Shown here in pieces: positions 8,349 to 14,947 of a stretch of 14,947 bases of DNA. Where the stretch lies: contig DRQL01000075.1 in the NCBI GenBank assembly GCA_011371465.1, positions 1 through 14,947 on the forward strand. Reading direction: 5' to 3'. Every line of letters begins with the position of its first letter. The first letter of the stretch is position 1. This stretch comes from Gammaproteobacteria bacterium (lineage in GTDB: Bacteria > Pseudomonadota > Gammaproteobacteria > DSM-19610). The notes under the pieces are model-generated. The model was given only the letters and a program-made list of their open reading frames with translations, was not told the DNA's origin and did not search any database. Made by a program: the position numbers and the translations under genes.

Positions 8349-8447
8349 GTTGCGCCTGAGAAAGCGCCACTCCGCGTTGCTCGTCCTTCATTTGGAGTCA
8401 CCAAACTTCTCTCCTCGCGCCTTGATTGGCGCTTTCTCAGGCGCAAC
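8349..8447. repeat. Inner hairpin 2 of the MITE-like element
   Basis: GTTGCGCCTGAGAAAGCGCC (8349-8368, extending to A8369) is matched perfectly by its reverse complement at 8427-8447, a 21-bp stem around a 57-base loop. The loop holds a small TTTGG-AGTCA-CCAAA hairpin. The right arm abuts the right terminal repeat, sharing base 8447. Confidence 0.8.
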
Positions 8448-8480
8448 AGTGCCCATTTGGGAAGTGTTAACAGGCCCTAG
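8447..8480 (-). repeat. Right terminal inverted repeat of the MITE-like element
   Basis: This is the exact reverse complement of 8210-8243, ending ...GTTAACAGGCCCTAG. Confidence 0.85.
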
Positions 8481-8616
8481 CCTATCGCACCGGCAAATCC
8501 CGCAACAAGCAATATCACGCAATATTCAGCCGTAACCGGATTTGTTGGTTTCGCGCTTGACTCAACCCGTGGACAGCCGGAAACTACCGCACTTGGATTC
8601 GCCCGGCGTTAAATGC

Positions 8617-8645
8617 TTGCCTGCAAACGCGGATTCTGCTATAGA
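8617..8645 (+). promoter_or_regulatory. Putative sigma70 promoter of dksA
   Basis: A TTGCCT -35-like hexamer (8617-8622) and a TATAGA -10-like hexamer (8640-8645) are separated by 17 bp, each matching consensus at 4 of 6. Transcription would begin near 8652, giving a leader of about 30 bases with the GGGAGA ribosome site at 8672-8677. The MITE-like element ends more than 130 bp upstream, so it does not break this promoter. The rest of 8481-8616 shows nothing I can name. Confidence 0.4.
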
Positions 8646-8683
8646 GCACGGCTTGTTTTATTTTGTTGGTTGGGAGAGATTGA

Positions 8684-9358
8684 ATGGCTGCCAAGAAAAA
8701 GGCTGCGAAGACCAGGGCGAAAGCAAAAACCACGGCAAAGAAAAAGGTGGTCGCGAAAAAGACGGCGGCCAAAAAAACGGTCGCCCGGAAAAAGACCGTA
8801 GCCAAAAAGAAAGCCGTTGCGAAAAAGGCGCCCGCCAAAAAACCTGCCGCAAAGAAAAAAGCGGTCGCCAGAAAAGCCGCTCCGAAAAAAGTCCCTGCCC
8901 GCAAGGCAGCACGCAAACCCGCACCACCCTCTACTGCCTCGCACGCCGGCCCGGTACCGGGTATCGCGCCTTACGTCGAAAAACGCGGCGAGGAGTACAT
9001 GAATGAAAAACAGATCGCGCATTTCCGTAACATCCTGCTGACCTGGAAACGCGACCTGATGGAAGAAGTCGACCGCACCGTGCACCACATGCAGGACGAG
9101 GCCGCTAACTTCCCCGACCCCAACGATCGCGCCACCCAGGAATCCGATTTCAGCATGGAACTGCGGGCCCGCGACCGGGAGCGCAAACTGATCAAGAAAA
9201 TCGACGAATCGTTGCTCAACCTCGACAACGACGAGTACGGTTACTGTGAATCCTGCGGCGTCGAGATCGGTATACGCCGCCTGGAAGCCCGCCCCACGGC
9301 CACCCAGTGCATCGATTGCAAGACCCTCGATGAAATCCGTGAAAAACAGATGGGCTGA
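8684..9358 (+). CDS. dksA: RNA polymerase-binding factor DksA with Lys/Ala-rich N-terminal extension
   Basis: DksA binds the RNA polymerase secondary channel and, with ppGpp, tunes transcription in the stringent response. Residues from about 92 to 224 follow E. coli DksA closely: PGIAPYVEKRGEEYMNE, a coiled coil, the tip Asp145 and Asp148 in FPDPNDR, and the four-Cys zinc site C188/C191/C209/C212 in GYCESCG and CIDCKT. The protein has 224 residues against 151 in E. coli. The extra N-terminal 80 or so contain 30 Lys and 5 Arg and no acidic residue, in AAKK/AVAKK-type repeats like histone H1 or AlgP tails. The ATG at 8684 has GGGAGA 6 bases upstream. The internal Met106 (MNEKQ) lacks such a site and would remove conserved DksA residues, so the long form is probably real. 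A terminator and gluQ follow. The tail may bind nucleic acid, which is inference. Confidence 0.95.
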   Translation: MAAKKKAAKTRAKAKTTAKKKVVAKKTAAKKTVARKKTVAKKKAVAKKAPAKKPAAKKKAVARKAAPKKVPARKAARKPAPPSTASHAGPVPGIAPYVEKRGEEYMNEKQIAHFRNILLTWKRDLMEEVDRTVHHMQDEAANFPDPNDRATQESDFSMELRARDRERKLIKKIDESLLNLDNDEYGYCESCGVEIGIRRLEARPTATQCIDCKTLDEIREKQMG

Positions 9359-9402
9359 GCGACCTGCGGTGGAACCCCACCCTGTACCATCCTGTTACAA
9401 TC

Positions 9403-9424
9403 ACCGGCCCTGTGCCGGTTTTTT
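9403..9424 (+). terminator. Rho-independent terminator between dksA and gluQ
   Basis: ACCGGC (9403-9408), loop CCTGT and GCCGGT (9414-9419) form a 6-bp GC-rich stem. The run TTTTTT (9419-9424) follows directly. It lies 44 bp after the dksA stop and 49 bp before the gluQ start, so it should end or attenuate dksA transcripts. Confidence 0.85.
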
Positions 9425-9473
9425 ATTACACCGCTGAGCGGATCGGGAATCTCACCAGGACATCCCGAACACC

Positions 9474-10373
9474 ATGAGCGATAGACACTACCGGGGCCGC
9501 TTTGCGCCATCACCGACCGGCCCCCTGCATTTCGGCTCGCTGCTGGCCGCGGTCGGCAGCTTCCTGGATGCCCGTGCGCACGACGGCGAATGGCTTGTGC
9601 GCATGGAAGATCTCGACCCGCCGCGCGAAGTGCCCGGCGCAGCCGACGATATCCTGCACACCCTGGAAGCGTTCGGACTGCACTGGGATGGCGAGGTCCT
9701 GTACCAGAGCCATCGGCACGCCGCCTACCAGGCTGCACTTGAGCAGCTCGAAGCCAGTGGCGCCACCTATCCCTGCGCCTGCACACGCCGTGAGATCCAG
9801 GCACACGCCGGGCTCACCGGCTCGCCGTCCATCTATCCCGGCACCTGCCGTGAAGGATTGCCAGCGGGCCGTGCGGCCCGTTCCGTGCGCCTGCGGGTAC
9901 CGGACACAGACATCCATTTCGATGACCGTCTGCAGGGACGCTGTGTCACAGCGCTGGCCCGGCAGAGCGGGGATTTCATCCTGCGGCGGGCGGATGGCCT
10001 GTACGCCTACCAGCTCGCCGTGGTGGTCGACGACGCGGCACAGGACATCACGGATATCGTGCGCGGCGCAGACCTGCTCGATTGCACCGCTCAGCAGATC
10101 GCGCTGCAACAGGTGCTCGGCTACCCCACCCCGCGTTACCTGCACCTGCCCGTGGTGGTCAACGCCCAGGGTAGTAAACTGGGCAAGCAGATCCGTTCCC
10201 CGAAGGTCGACACAACCCACGCCGTGACCACCCTGTGCGCGGTGCTGGAGGCGCTGGGACAGTCCCTGCCGGAAGGCGCAGGCGAATCCACCCTGGAGGA
10301 TTTCTGGTCGCTCGCGACCACGGCCTGGCAGGCAGAGCGAATCCCGCCGACACGAACCGTCCCCGAACGTTGA
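9474..10373 (+). CDS. gluQ: Glutamyl-Q tRNA(Asp) synthetase
   Basis: GluQ (YadB) is a truncated glutamyl-tRNA synthetase paralogue. It activates glutamate and attaches it to queuosine at position 34 of tRNA-Asp rather than to a tRNA 3' end. The protein has 299 residues, catalytic domain only, as expected. RGRFAPSPTGPLHFGSL (7-23) holds the class I HIGH-type motif in the form HFGS. Zinc ligands C101, C103, Y121 and C125 are visible in CACTRR and YPGTCR. VRMEDLDPPR (42-51) is typical, and the KMSKS-type loop is reduced to KLGKQ (235-239). The ATG at 9474 has only a distant AGGA (9457-9460), so translation initiation may be weak. The dksA-terminator-gluQ order matches that known in enterobacteria. 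The substrate requires queuosine, consistent with queF elsewhere in the window. Confidence 0.95.
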   Translation: MSDRHYRGRFAPSPTGPLHFGSLLAAVGSFLDARAHDGEWLVRMEDLDPPREVPGAADDILHTLEAFGLHWDGEVLYQSHRHAAYQAALEQLEASGATYPCACTRREIQAHAGLTGSPSIYPGTCREGLPAGRAARSVRLRVPDTDIHFDDRLQGRCVTALARQSGDFILRRADGLYAYQLAVVVDDAAQDITDIVRGADLLDCTAQQIALQQVLGYPTPRYLHLPVVVNAQGSKLGKQIRSPKVDTTHAVTTLCAVLEALGQSLPEGAGESTLEDFWSLATTAWQAERIPPTRTVPER

Positions 10374-10399
10374 TACCGCTTTCCGAAACTCCGTACAAT
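10370..10399 (+). promoter_or_regulatory. Putative sigma70 promoter of acs
   Basis: TTGATA (10370-10375, 5 of 6 to consensus) and TACAAT (10394-10399, 5 of 6) are separated by 18 bp. The -35 box overlaps the gluQ stop codon. Transcription would start near 10406, leaving a leader of about 40 bases that ends in the AGGAG ribosome site at 10433-10437. Confidence 0.55.
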
Positions 10400-10444
10400 G
10401 CACCCTGAGCCAATCATCAAACCCGCCATCCCAGGAGTCATTCA

Positions 10445-12382
10445 ATGTCCCAGGAAAAGGTCTACCCGGTCCCGGCAGATTTTGCCGCCAATGCCCATAT
10501 CAATAGTGCCCGCTACCAGGAGATGTACCGGCGCTCGGTAGACGAACCGGAAGCCTTCTGGGCGGAACAGGCAGAACAGTTTGTCAGCTGGTACAAACCG
10601 TGGGACAAGGTACTGGAGTGGGACTTTCACGAAGGAAGCATCCGCTGGTTCGAAGGCGCCGAACTGAACGTCAGCTACAACTGCGTGGACCGTCACCTGG
10701 AAAAACGCGCAGACCAGACGGCCATTATCTGGGAAGGCGACAACCCCGGTGAAGACAAGAAGATCAGCTACCGCGAACTGCACCGGGAAGTCTGCACCTT
10801 CGCCAACGTACTGAAAGCACGCGGCGTAAAAAAGGGCGACCGGGTCTGTATCTATATGCCCATGATCCCCGAAGCCGCCTACGCCATGCTGGCCTGCACG
10901 CGCATCGGTGCCGTACACTCGGTGGTGTTCGGCGGCTTTTCGCCGGAATCCATCAAGGACCGCATTCTCGATTCCGACTGCCGGGTCGTGATTACCGCGG
11001 ATGAAAGTGTGCGCGGCGACAAGGCCGTGCCACTCAAGGCCAATACGGACAAGGCGCTGGTCTCCTGCCCGGACGTGCATACCGTGCTGGTCGTCCGTCG
11101 CACCGGCGGGGATATCGACTGGCACCCGGAACGGGATGTCTGGCTGCACGAAATGGCCGCGGATGTAGACACCGACTGTGAACCGGAACGCATGGGCGCC
11201 GAAGATCCCCTGTTTATCCTCTACACCTCCGGTTCCACCGGGAAACCGAAAGGCGTGTTGCATACCACGGGCGGTTACCTGCTGTATGCAGCCATGACAC
11301 ACAAGTACGTGTTCGACTACCGGGACGGCGAACACTACTGGTGTACCGCCGATGTCGGCTGGATCACCGGGCACACCTATATCCTGTACGGCCCGCTCAC
11401 CAACGGCGCCACCACCCTGATGTTTGAAGGCATACCCACCTACCCGGACGCTTCACGGTTCTGGCAGGTGTGTGACAAACACCAGGTCAGTACCTTCTAC
11501 ACCGCCCCGACGGCCATTCGCGCCCTGATGCGCGAGGGCAACGGCCCGGTGGAAAAAACCTCGCGCAGTTCGCTGCGCCTGCTGGGCACGGTCGGCGAAC
11601 CGATCAACCCGGAAGCCTGGGAGTGGTATTACCAGGTCGTCGGCGGGCAGCGTTGCCCCATTGTCGACACCTGGTGGCAAACGGAAACAGGCGGTCACAT
11701 GATCACCCCGCTGCCCGGCGCCACGGCCCTGAAACCGGGCTCGGCCACCCTGCCCTTCTTCGGCATCGTACCGGCACTGGTCGACAGTGAAGGAAAGGTG
11801 CTGGAAGGCGAGGCCGAGGGCAACCTGGTCATCACCCGTCCCTGGCCGGGGCAGATGCGCACCGTGTACGGTGATCACCAGCGCTTTAAGGACACCTATT
11901 TTTCCACCTACCCCGGCATGTACTTCACCGGCGACGGCGCACGCCGCGACAGCGACGGCTACTACTGGATTACGGGCCGGGTCGATGACGTACTCAATGT
12001 CTCGGGACACCGCCTGGGCACGGCGGAACTGGAAAGCGCCCTTGTGCTGCACAGGGACGTCGCTGAAGCCGCGGTGGTTGGTTACCCGCACGACATCAAG
12101 GGCCAGGGTATCTACGCCTACGTGACCCTGGTAAAGGGCGTGGAACACAGCGACGCGTTGAAGAAGGAACTGGTGAAACTGGTGCGCGATGAGATCGGTC
12201 CCATCGCCACCATCGATGTCATCCAGTGGGCGCCCGGGTTGCCGAAAACACGCTCCGGTAAAATCATGCGCCGCATCCTGCGCAAGATCGCGGCCAATGA
12301 AGTTGACAGCCTGGGAGACACCTCGACCCTGGCCGACCCGGCCGTGGTGGACGACCTGACCAGGAATCGTGAGCACCAGTGA
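10445..12382 (+). CDS. acs: Acetyl-CoA synthetase (AMP-forming)
   Basis: Acs converts acetate, ATP and CoA to acetyl-CoA through an acetyl-adenylate in the cytoplasm. The protein has 645 residues, the usual size for the family (about 650). The N-terminal ACS domain (YQEMYRRSVDEPEAFW) is followed by the phosphate-binding loop YTSGSTGKPKG, then WWQTETGG in the acetate/adenylate pocket and YWITGRVDDVLNVSGHR at the domain hinge. The C-terminal PKTRSGKIMRR contains Lys606, the catalytic lysine that protein acetyltransferases modify in relatives. The ATG at 10445 has AGGAG 7 bases upstream, a strong ribosome site. It follows gluQ by 71 bp, with its own likely promoter in between, and leads into the yheT-like gene 26 bp downstream. 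Confidence 0.97.
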   Translation: MSQEKVYPVPADFAANAHINSARYQEMYRRSVDEPEAFWAEQAEQFVSWYKPWDKVLEWDFHEGSIRWFEGAELNVSYNCVDRHLEKRADQTAIIWEGDNPGEDKKISYRELHREVCTFANVLKARGVKKGDRVCIYMPMIPEAAYAMLACTRIGAVHSVVFGGFSPESIKDRILDSDCRVVITADESVRGDKAVPLKANTDKALVSCPDVHTVLVVRRTGGDIDWHPERDVWLHEMAADVDTDCEPERMGAEDPLFILYTSGSTGKPKGVLHTTGGYLLYAAMTHKYVFDYRDGEHYWCTADVGWITGHTYILYGPLTNGATTLMFEGIPTYPDASRFWQVCDKHQVSTFYTAPTAIRALMREGNGPVEKTSRSSLRLLGTVGEPINPEAWEWYYQVVGGQRCPIVDTWWQTETGGHMITPLPGATALKPGSATLPFFGIVPALVDSEGKVLEGEAEGNLVITRPWPGQMRTVYGDHQRFKDTYFSTYPGMYFTGDGARRDSDGYYWITGRVDDVLNVSGHRLGTAELESALVLHRDVAEAAVVGYPHDIKGQGIYAYVTLVKGVEHSDALKKELVKLVRDEIGPIATIDVIQWAPGLPKTRSGKIMRRILRKIAANEVDSLGDTSTLADPAVVDDLTRNREHQ

Positions 12383-12408
12383 AAAGCGTCCTGTAGCGCC
12401 GCGCCCGA

Positions 12409-13383
12409 GTGAAGCGCGTCGACCACCCGTTCAGACCGGCCTGGTGGCTGCCGGGGGCACACCTGCAGACGCTGTTTCCACAGCTCTTTCGCCGGCGGCG
12501 GCCACAGCCGCTGCGGCGCGAGCGCATCGAACTGGACGACGGGGATTTTATCGACCTGGACTGGACGCCGGATCGTGACGGCCCGCTGGTACTCCTGCTG
12601 CACGGGCTCGAAGGCTCGGTACGTTCTCACTATGCCGCGGGCCTGATGAATACGCTGGGCCGGCACCGATACCAGTCGGTGGTGCTCAACTTCCGTGGCT
12701 GCAGCGGCGAACCCAACCGGCTCGCACGCAGCTATCATTCGGGCGAGACCGGCGACCTGGCCACCATCGTACAACTGCTGCAGCGGCGCTATCCGCAACG
12801 CGTCCTCCATGTGGTCGGCGTTTCACTGGGCGGCAACGTGCTGTTGAAATGGCTGGGGGAAAACCCCGGCCAGACACAGGTACACAGTGCGGTGGCGGTC
12901 TCCGTACCCTTTCGCCTGAACAGCGCGGCACTCCGGCTGCAACACGGGTTTTCGCGTTTTTACCAGGCCTACCTGCTGCGCAAACTGCGCGCTTCGACAC
13001 GCGACAAGGCACGGCGGATGACCCTGCCCATCGATACCGGTGAACTTTCCCGACTGAATACTTTTCGGCAGTTTGATGACCAGGTCACCGCACCGCTGCA
13101 CGGGTTTCGTGATGTAGACGATTACTATGCGCGTTGCAGCAGCCGTGCTTTTATCCCGCACATCAACACCCCCACCCTGATACTGCATGCGCTGGATGAC
13201 CCCTTCATGACCGCGGACGCCGTACCGGCAGCGGATGAAGCCGGACCCGGCGTGCAACTGGAAGTCAGCCGCCACGGGGGCCATGTGGGCTTCGTCAGCG
13301 GGCGCCTGCCCTGGAAACCGGAATACTGGCTCGATGAACGGGTTTGCCGCTGGTTTGAAACGGTCGCCGGGTCGGCATTCTGA
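12409..13383 (+). CDS. yheT: YheT-like alpha/beta-hydrolase
   Basis: This alpha/beta-hydrolase of 324 residues belongs to the YheT/ABHD1-3 family, whose bacterial substrates are not settled; esterase or lipase activity is usual for the fold. Family stretches are FRPAWWLPGAHLQT (8-21), LLHGLEGS (63-70), FRGCSGEPNR (95-104), YHSGET (109-114) and FSRFYQAYLL (181-190). The nucleophile is Ser139 in GVSLGG, the acid Asp263 or Asp264 in ALDDPFM, and the base His292 in HGGHVGF. The GTG start at 12409 is the only candidate before the conserved N-terminus, since a TAG lies 15 bases upstream in frame; no clear ribosome site precedes it. The 26-bp gap from acs suggests co-transcription. No signal peptide or membrane anchor is evident. 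Confidence 0.93.
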   Translation: MKRVDHPFRPAWWLPGAHLQTLFPQLFRRRRPQPLRRERIELDDGDFIDLDWTPDRDGPLVLLLHGLEGSVRSHYAAGLMNTLGRHRYQSVVLNFRGCSGEPNRLARSYHSGETGDLATIVQLLQRRYPQRVLHVVGVSLGGNVLLKWLGENPGQTQVHSAVAVSVPFRLNSAALRLQHGFSRFYQAYLLRKLRASTRDKARRMTLPIDTGELSRLNTFRQFDDQVTAPLHGFRDVDDYYARCSSRAFIPHINTPTLILHALDDPFMTADAVPAADEAGPGVQLEVSRHGGHVGFVSGRLPWKPEYWLDERVCRWFETVAGSAF

Positions 13384-13753
13384 CACCCGACATGCACCAT
13401 ACGAGTGCAACTTCACTGTTATCTAATATAGTAATGCGACTGCTGTCCTGCACCGGCTGCGGCGCCACCGGCTGGCGCTGAGCCACCACCCCCTGCACTC
13501 CCGCCCGATTCAGCGGCCGACATACCCGGTTGTTTTCTAGTAATTTTATGCGCTCATAAAACAAATCACAGGGCCTGACGGGTACTTTCCAACTCGAATT
13601 GTGCGGCGACTGCTCAAGCCCGACACCCCACGGCCGATACCTCGATCTGACTATTTCGTCAATACATTGGCGCGTATTGCTCAGGCTGATTCACCGGATA
13701 CAGGCCGTACCGGCAGCCATCATCTGGATGACATTGTTAGGACTACATAACCC
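13384..13753. other. Gene-free leader before the beta-propeller gene
   Basis: No convincing coding sequence was found here on either strand. The region holds an AT-rich patch (13420-13437), a GC hairpin GCGCCA-CCGGC-TGGCGC (13462-13478) whose CACCGGCTG also occurs at 13451-13459, and an AT-rich inverted repeat at 13544-13561. Neither hairpin has the T-run of a terminator for the upstream gene. I could not place a convincing -35/-10 pair. The downstream gene has only AGGA at 13739-13742, 11 bases before its start. Confidence 0.5.
13544..13561. repeat. AT-rich inverted repeat (7-bp arms, 4-base gap)
   Basis: TTTTATG-CGCT-CATAAAA is a perfect dyad in otherwise GC-rich DNA. It could be an operator for a dimeric regulator or an RNA hairpin about 190 bases ahead of the beta-propeller gene. 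Its role is unknown. Confidence 0.4.
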
Positions 13754-14947
13754 ATGACGCTATCTACTCTGTTCAAAACCTCCCTGCTGAGTTTCGCCCT
13801 GCTGTCAGGAATTGCCGCTGCAGACGAATCCGATATCTACTCCATTCACTTTTCCGAGGATGGCAAACACCTGATTACCGGTGGTGCGGGTGGTTTCACC
13901 CTGGCGGAAAAGGTAAAGCACTCCGGCGGTATTAAAATCTGGAACAGCGAAACCGGCAAGCTGGTAGAAGCCATGGGACAGCGCGATGACCTGGACAGTA
14001 TTTTCGGTGCGCAGTATGGCCGGGTAGGCAACCGGCGCTGGGGCATCAGTAATTTCAAGGACGTGGTGCTGACCGGGTCCTACCCGGACGGCAAGGTACT
14101 GCTGCTGCCCAGTTCGCTGGGACGCATGATCGACAATGATCACGTGCAGCTGCCTGACTTCATCGGCGGTTACATGGATTTCGCTGACAAGCATGCCGCC
14201 CGTATCGAGCTGTCCCAACTGACCAAAAGCAAGGGCGACTGTGATCCGAAAACCGGCTTCTACGACTACGTTGGCCCGATCGTGCCCTCCAATAACCGTA
14301 AATTCGCCGCCATCGTGGTCAACACCTGCAAGGTAACCGCCATGAAGGGTGATCAGCCGGTGAATTTCGAATACCGCTCCGACCTGCACATCATGGACCT
14401 GGAGAAATTCAGGATCGTGCGCTCGATCCCGAAGCTGGATGCAGGCGTATACGCCCTGGGCATTACCGATGACGGCAAGCGCGTCGGCTTTGTGGGACGG
14501 GACCAGTTTGCCGTACTGGACCTGGATACCGACCAACGCCACGTGGTTGAAACCTACCAGGACAGCGAATTCATGATCCCGCGCCAGTTCAGCACCCTGC
14601 AGTTCAGCAAGGACGGCAGCAAGCTGATCTCCCTGCGCAATATCTATGATATCGAAACCGGCGTCGAGCAACCGCTGAAGTGGGCCGAGGGTGAGGCGAA
14701 GAAACCACGCCGGATTTCCAGCGTTAAGGTGGCACCGGACCTGAGCTATTTTGCCATTGTCATGCCCAAGCGCTCGCTGGTCATGTTTGGTGATGATGGC
14801 CTGCCGCATTCCTATGGCAAGGCGGACAAGGTGATCCTGCTGGATACCAAATCCGGTGAACGCACCGAACTGGAAATCACCAAATCGATGACCGAGGGCA
14901 AGCGGTGTGTGACCGATATTTCCCCGGACAGCAAGCGCGTTGCGGTC
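13754..14947 (+). CDS. Secreted WD40-like beta-propeller protein, function unknown (C-terminus cut off by window)
   Basis: The frame is open for 398 codons from ATG 13754 to the last base. The first 23 residues look like a Sec signal peptide: Lys8, a hydrophobic core LLSFALLSGIA, and a likely cleavage after AAA before DES. The mature part has repeating beta-propeller blade patterns: IYSIHFSEDGKHLITGG with IKIWNSETGKLVEAM, then ALGITDDGKRVGF with VLDLDT, LQFSKDGSKLIS with IYDIETG, VILLDTKSGERTEL, and VTDISPDSKRVAV at the edge. These resemble WD40 or YVTN-type repeats, so the protein probably acts in the periplasm or outside the cell as a binding scaffold. No catalytic motif or extra domain is visible in the available part. 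I do not recognise a specific family, and the missing C-terminus could hold further domains. Confidence 0.85.
   Translation, partial: MTLSTLFKTSLLSFALLSGIAAADESDIYSIHFSEDGKHLITGGAGGFTLAEKVKHSGGIKIWNSETGKLVEAMGQRDDLDSIFGAQYGRVGNRRWGISNFKDVVLTGSYPDGKVLLLPSSLGRMIDNDHVQLPDFIGGYMDFADKHAARIELSQLTKSKGDCDPKTGFYDYVGPIVPSNNRKFAAIVVNTCKVTAMKGDQPVNFEYRSDLHIMDLEKFRIVRSIPKLDAGVYALGITDDGKRVGFVGRDQFAVLDLDTDQRHVVETYQDSEFMIPRQFSTLQFSKDGSKLISLRNIYDIETGVEQPLKWAEGEAKKPRRISSVKVAPDLSYFAIVMPKRSLVMFGDDGLPHSYGKADKVILLDTKSGERTELEITKSMTEGKRCVTDISPDSKRVAV

Larger units (their letters stand above)
8210..8480. mobile_element. MITE-like non-coding element, 271 bp
   Basis: A perfect 34-bp inverted repeat bounds this element: 8210-8243, beginning CTAGGGCCTGTTAACACT, and its reverse complement at 8447-8480. 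Between the ends are two further large inverted repeats (8244-8340 and 8349-8447). No plausible ORF fills the interior, and the six-frame readings are repeat-driven. Terminal inverted repeats, small size and lack of a transposase gene match a miniature inverted-repeat transposable element. The outermost bases read CTAG or TA at both ends, which could be a 4-bp or 2-bp target duplication. Such duplications are known in IS5-like and IS630-like families respectively, but CTAG and TA are self-complementary, so they may simply be part of the repeat. It sits between the divergent cbbY-like and dksA genes. A family cannot be assigned without a search. Confidence 0.75.

Noticed and set aside
8128..8535. 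Short open frames in and around the MITE-like element that share a PIWEVLTGP peptide
   Set aside because: The shared peptide comes from the terminal inverted repeat being read on both strands. No ribosome sites or protein-like composition support coding.
8584..8916. Minus-strand 110-codon frame encoding a very hydrophobic Phe/Ala-rich protein
   Set aside because: It is the antisense image of the AAK-rich codons of dksA (Lys AAA/AAG reads as Phe TTT/CTT), not a membrane protein gene.
9510..12810. Several long minus-strand open frames opposite gluQ, acs and yheT
   Set aside because: They are shadows of strongly supported plus-strand genes, and their translations match no family.
13805..14809. 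334-codon minus-strand open frame opposite the beta-propeller gene
   Set aside because: The plus-strand frame has a signal peptide and repeated blade motifs. The antisense translation has no recognisable feature.

Overview
This window is a GC-rich, gene-dense piece of chromosome, most likely from a gammaproteobacterium outside the enterics. It carries an SMC-type condensin rather than MukB. It also has the dksA-gluQ gene pair and a CysZ/Acs/YheT complement typical of that class. A CbbY-like phosphatase and a cyanobacterial/plant-type ribulose kinase suggest, but do not prove, a Calvin-cycle (autotrophic) lifestyle. No prophage, CRISPR array, tRNA or rRNA gene was seen.

Layout. (1) 1-3370, minus strand: smc, lacking only its last few dozen codons. 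(2) 3558-3949, plus: short-type queF (preQ0 reductase), whose frame has no canonical start codon. (3) 4082-5353, plus: FGGY-family pentulose kinase, convergent with (4) a minus-strand cluster reading cbbY-like phosphatase (7376-8131), class I aminotransferase (6205-7356), cysZ (5361-6128). (5) 8132-8683: a divergent intergenic region holding a 271-bp MITE-like element (34-bp perfect terminal inverted repeats enclosing two long hairpins) and a plausible dksA promoter. (6) 8684-9358, plus: dksA with an unusual ~80-residue Lys/Ala-rich N-terminal extension, then a Rho-independent terminator, then gluQ (9474-10373). (7) 10445-13383, plus: acs and a yheT-like alpha/beta hydrolase, 26 bp apart, with a good sigma70-like promoter overlapping the end of gluQ. 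(8) 13754 to the window end, plus: the first 398 codons of a secreted beta-propeller (WD40-like) protein of unknown role, behind a 370-bp gene-free leader.

Functional links. QueF (preQ1 synthesis for queuosine) and GluQ (which glutamylates queuosine on tRNA-Asp) act in the same tRNA-modification route, though they are about 6 kb apart. The ribulose kinase and the CbbY-like phosphatase both handle pentulose phosphates. CysZ (sulfate entry) and Acs (acetate activation) are ordinary metabolic functions. Nothing here amounts to a clearly new multi-gene system. The items most worth a second look are the MITE-like element, the histone-H1-like tail on DksA, and the start or possible frameshift of queF.
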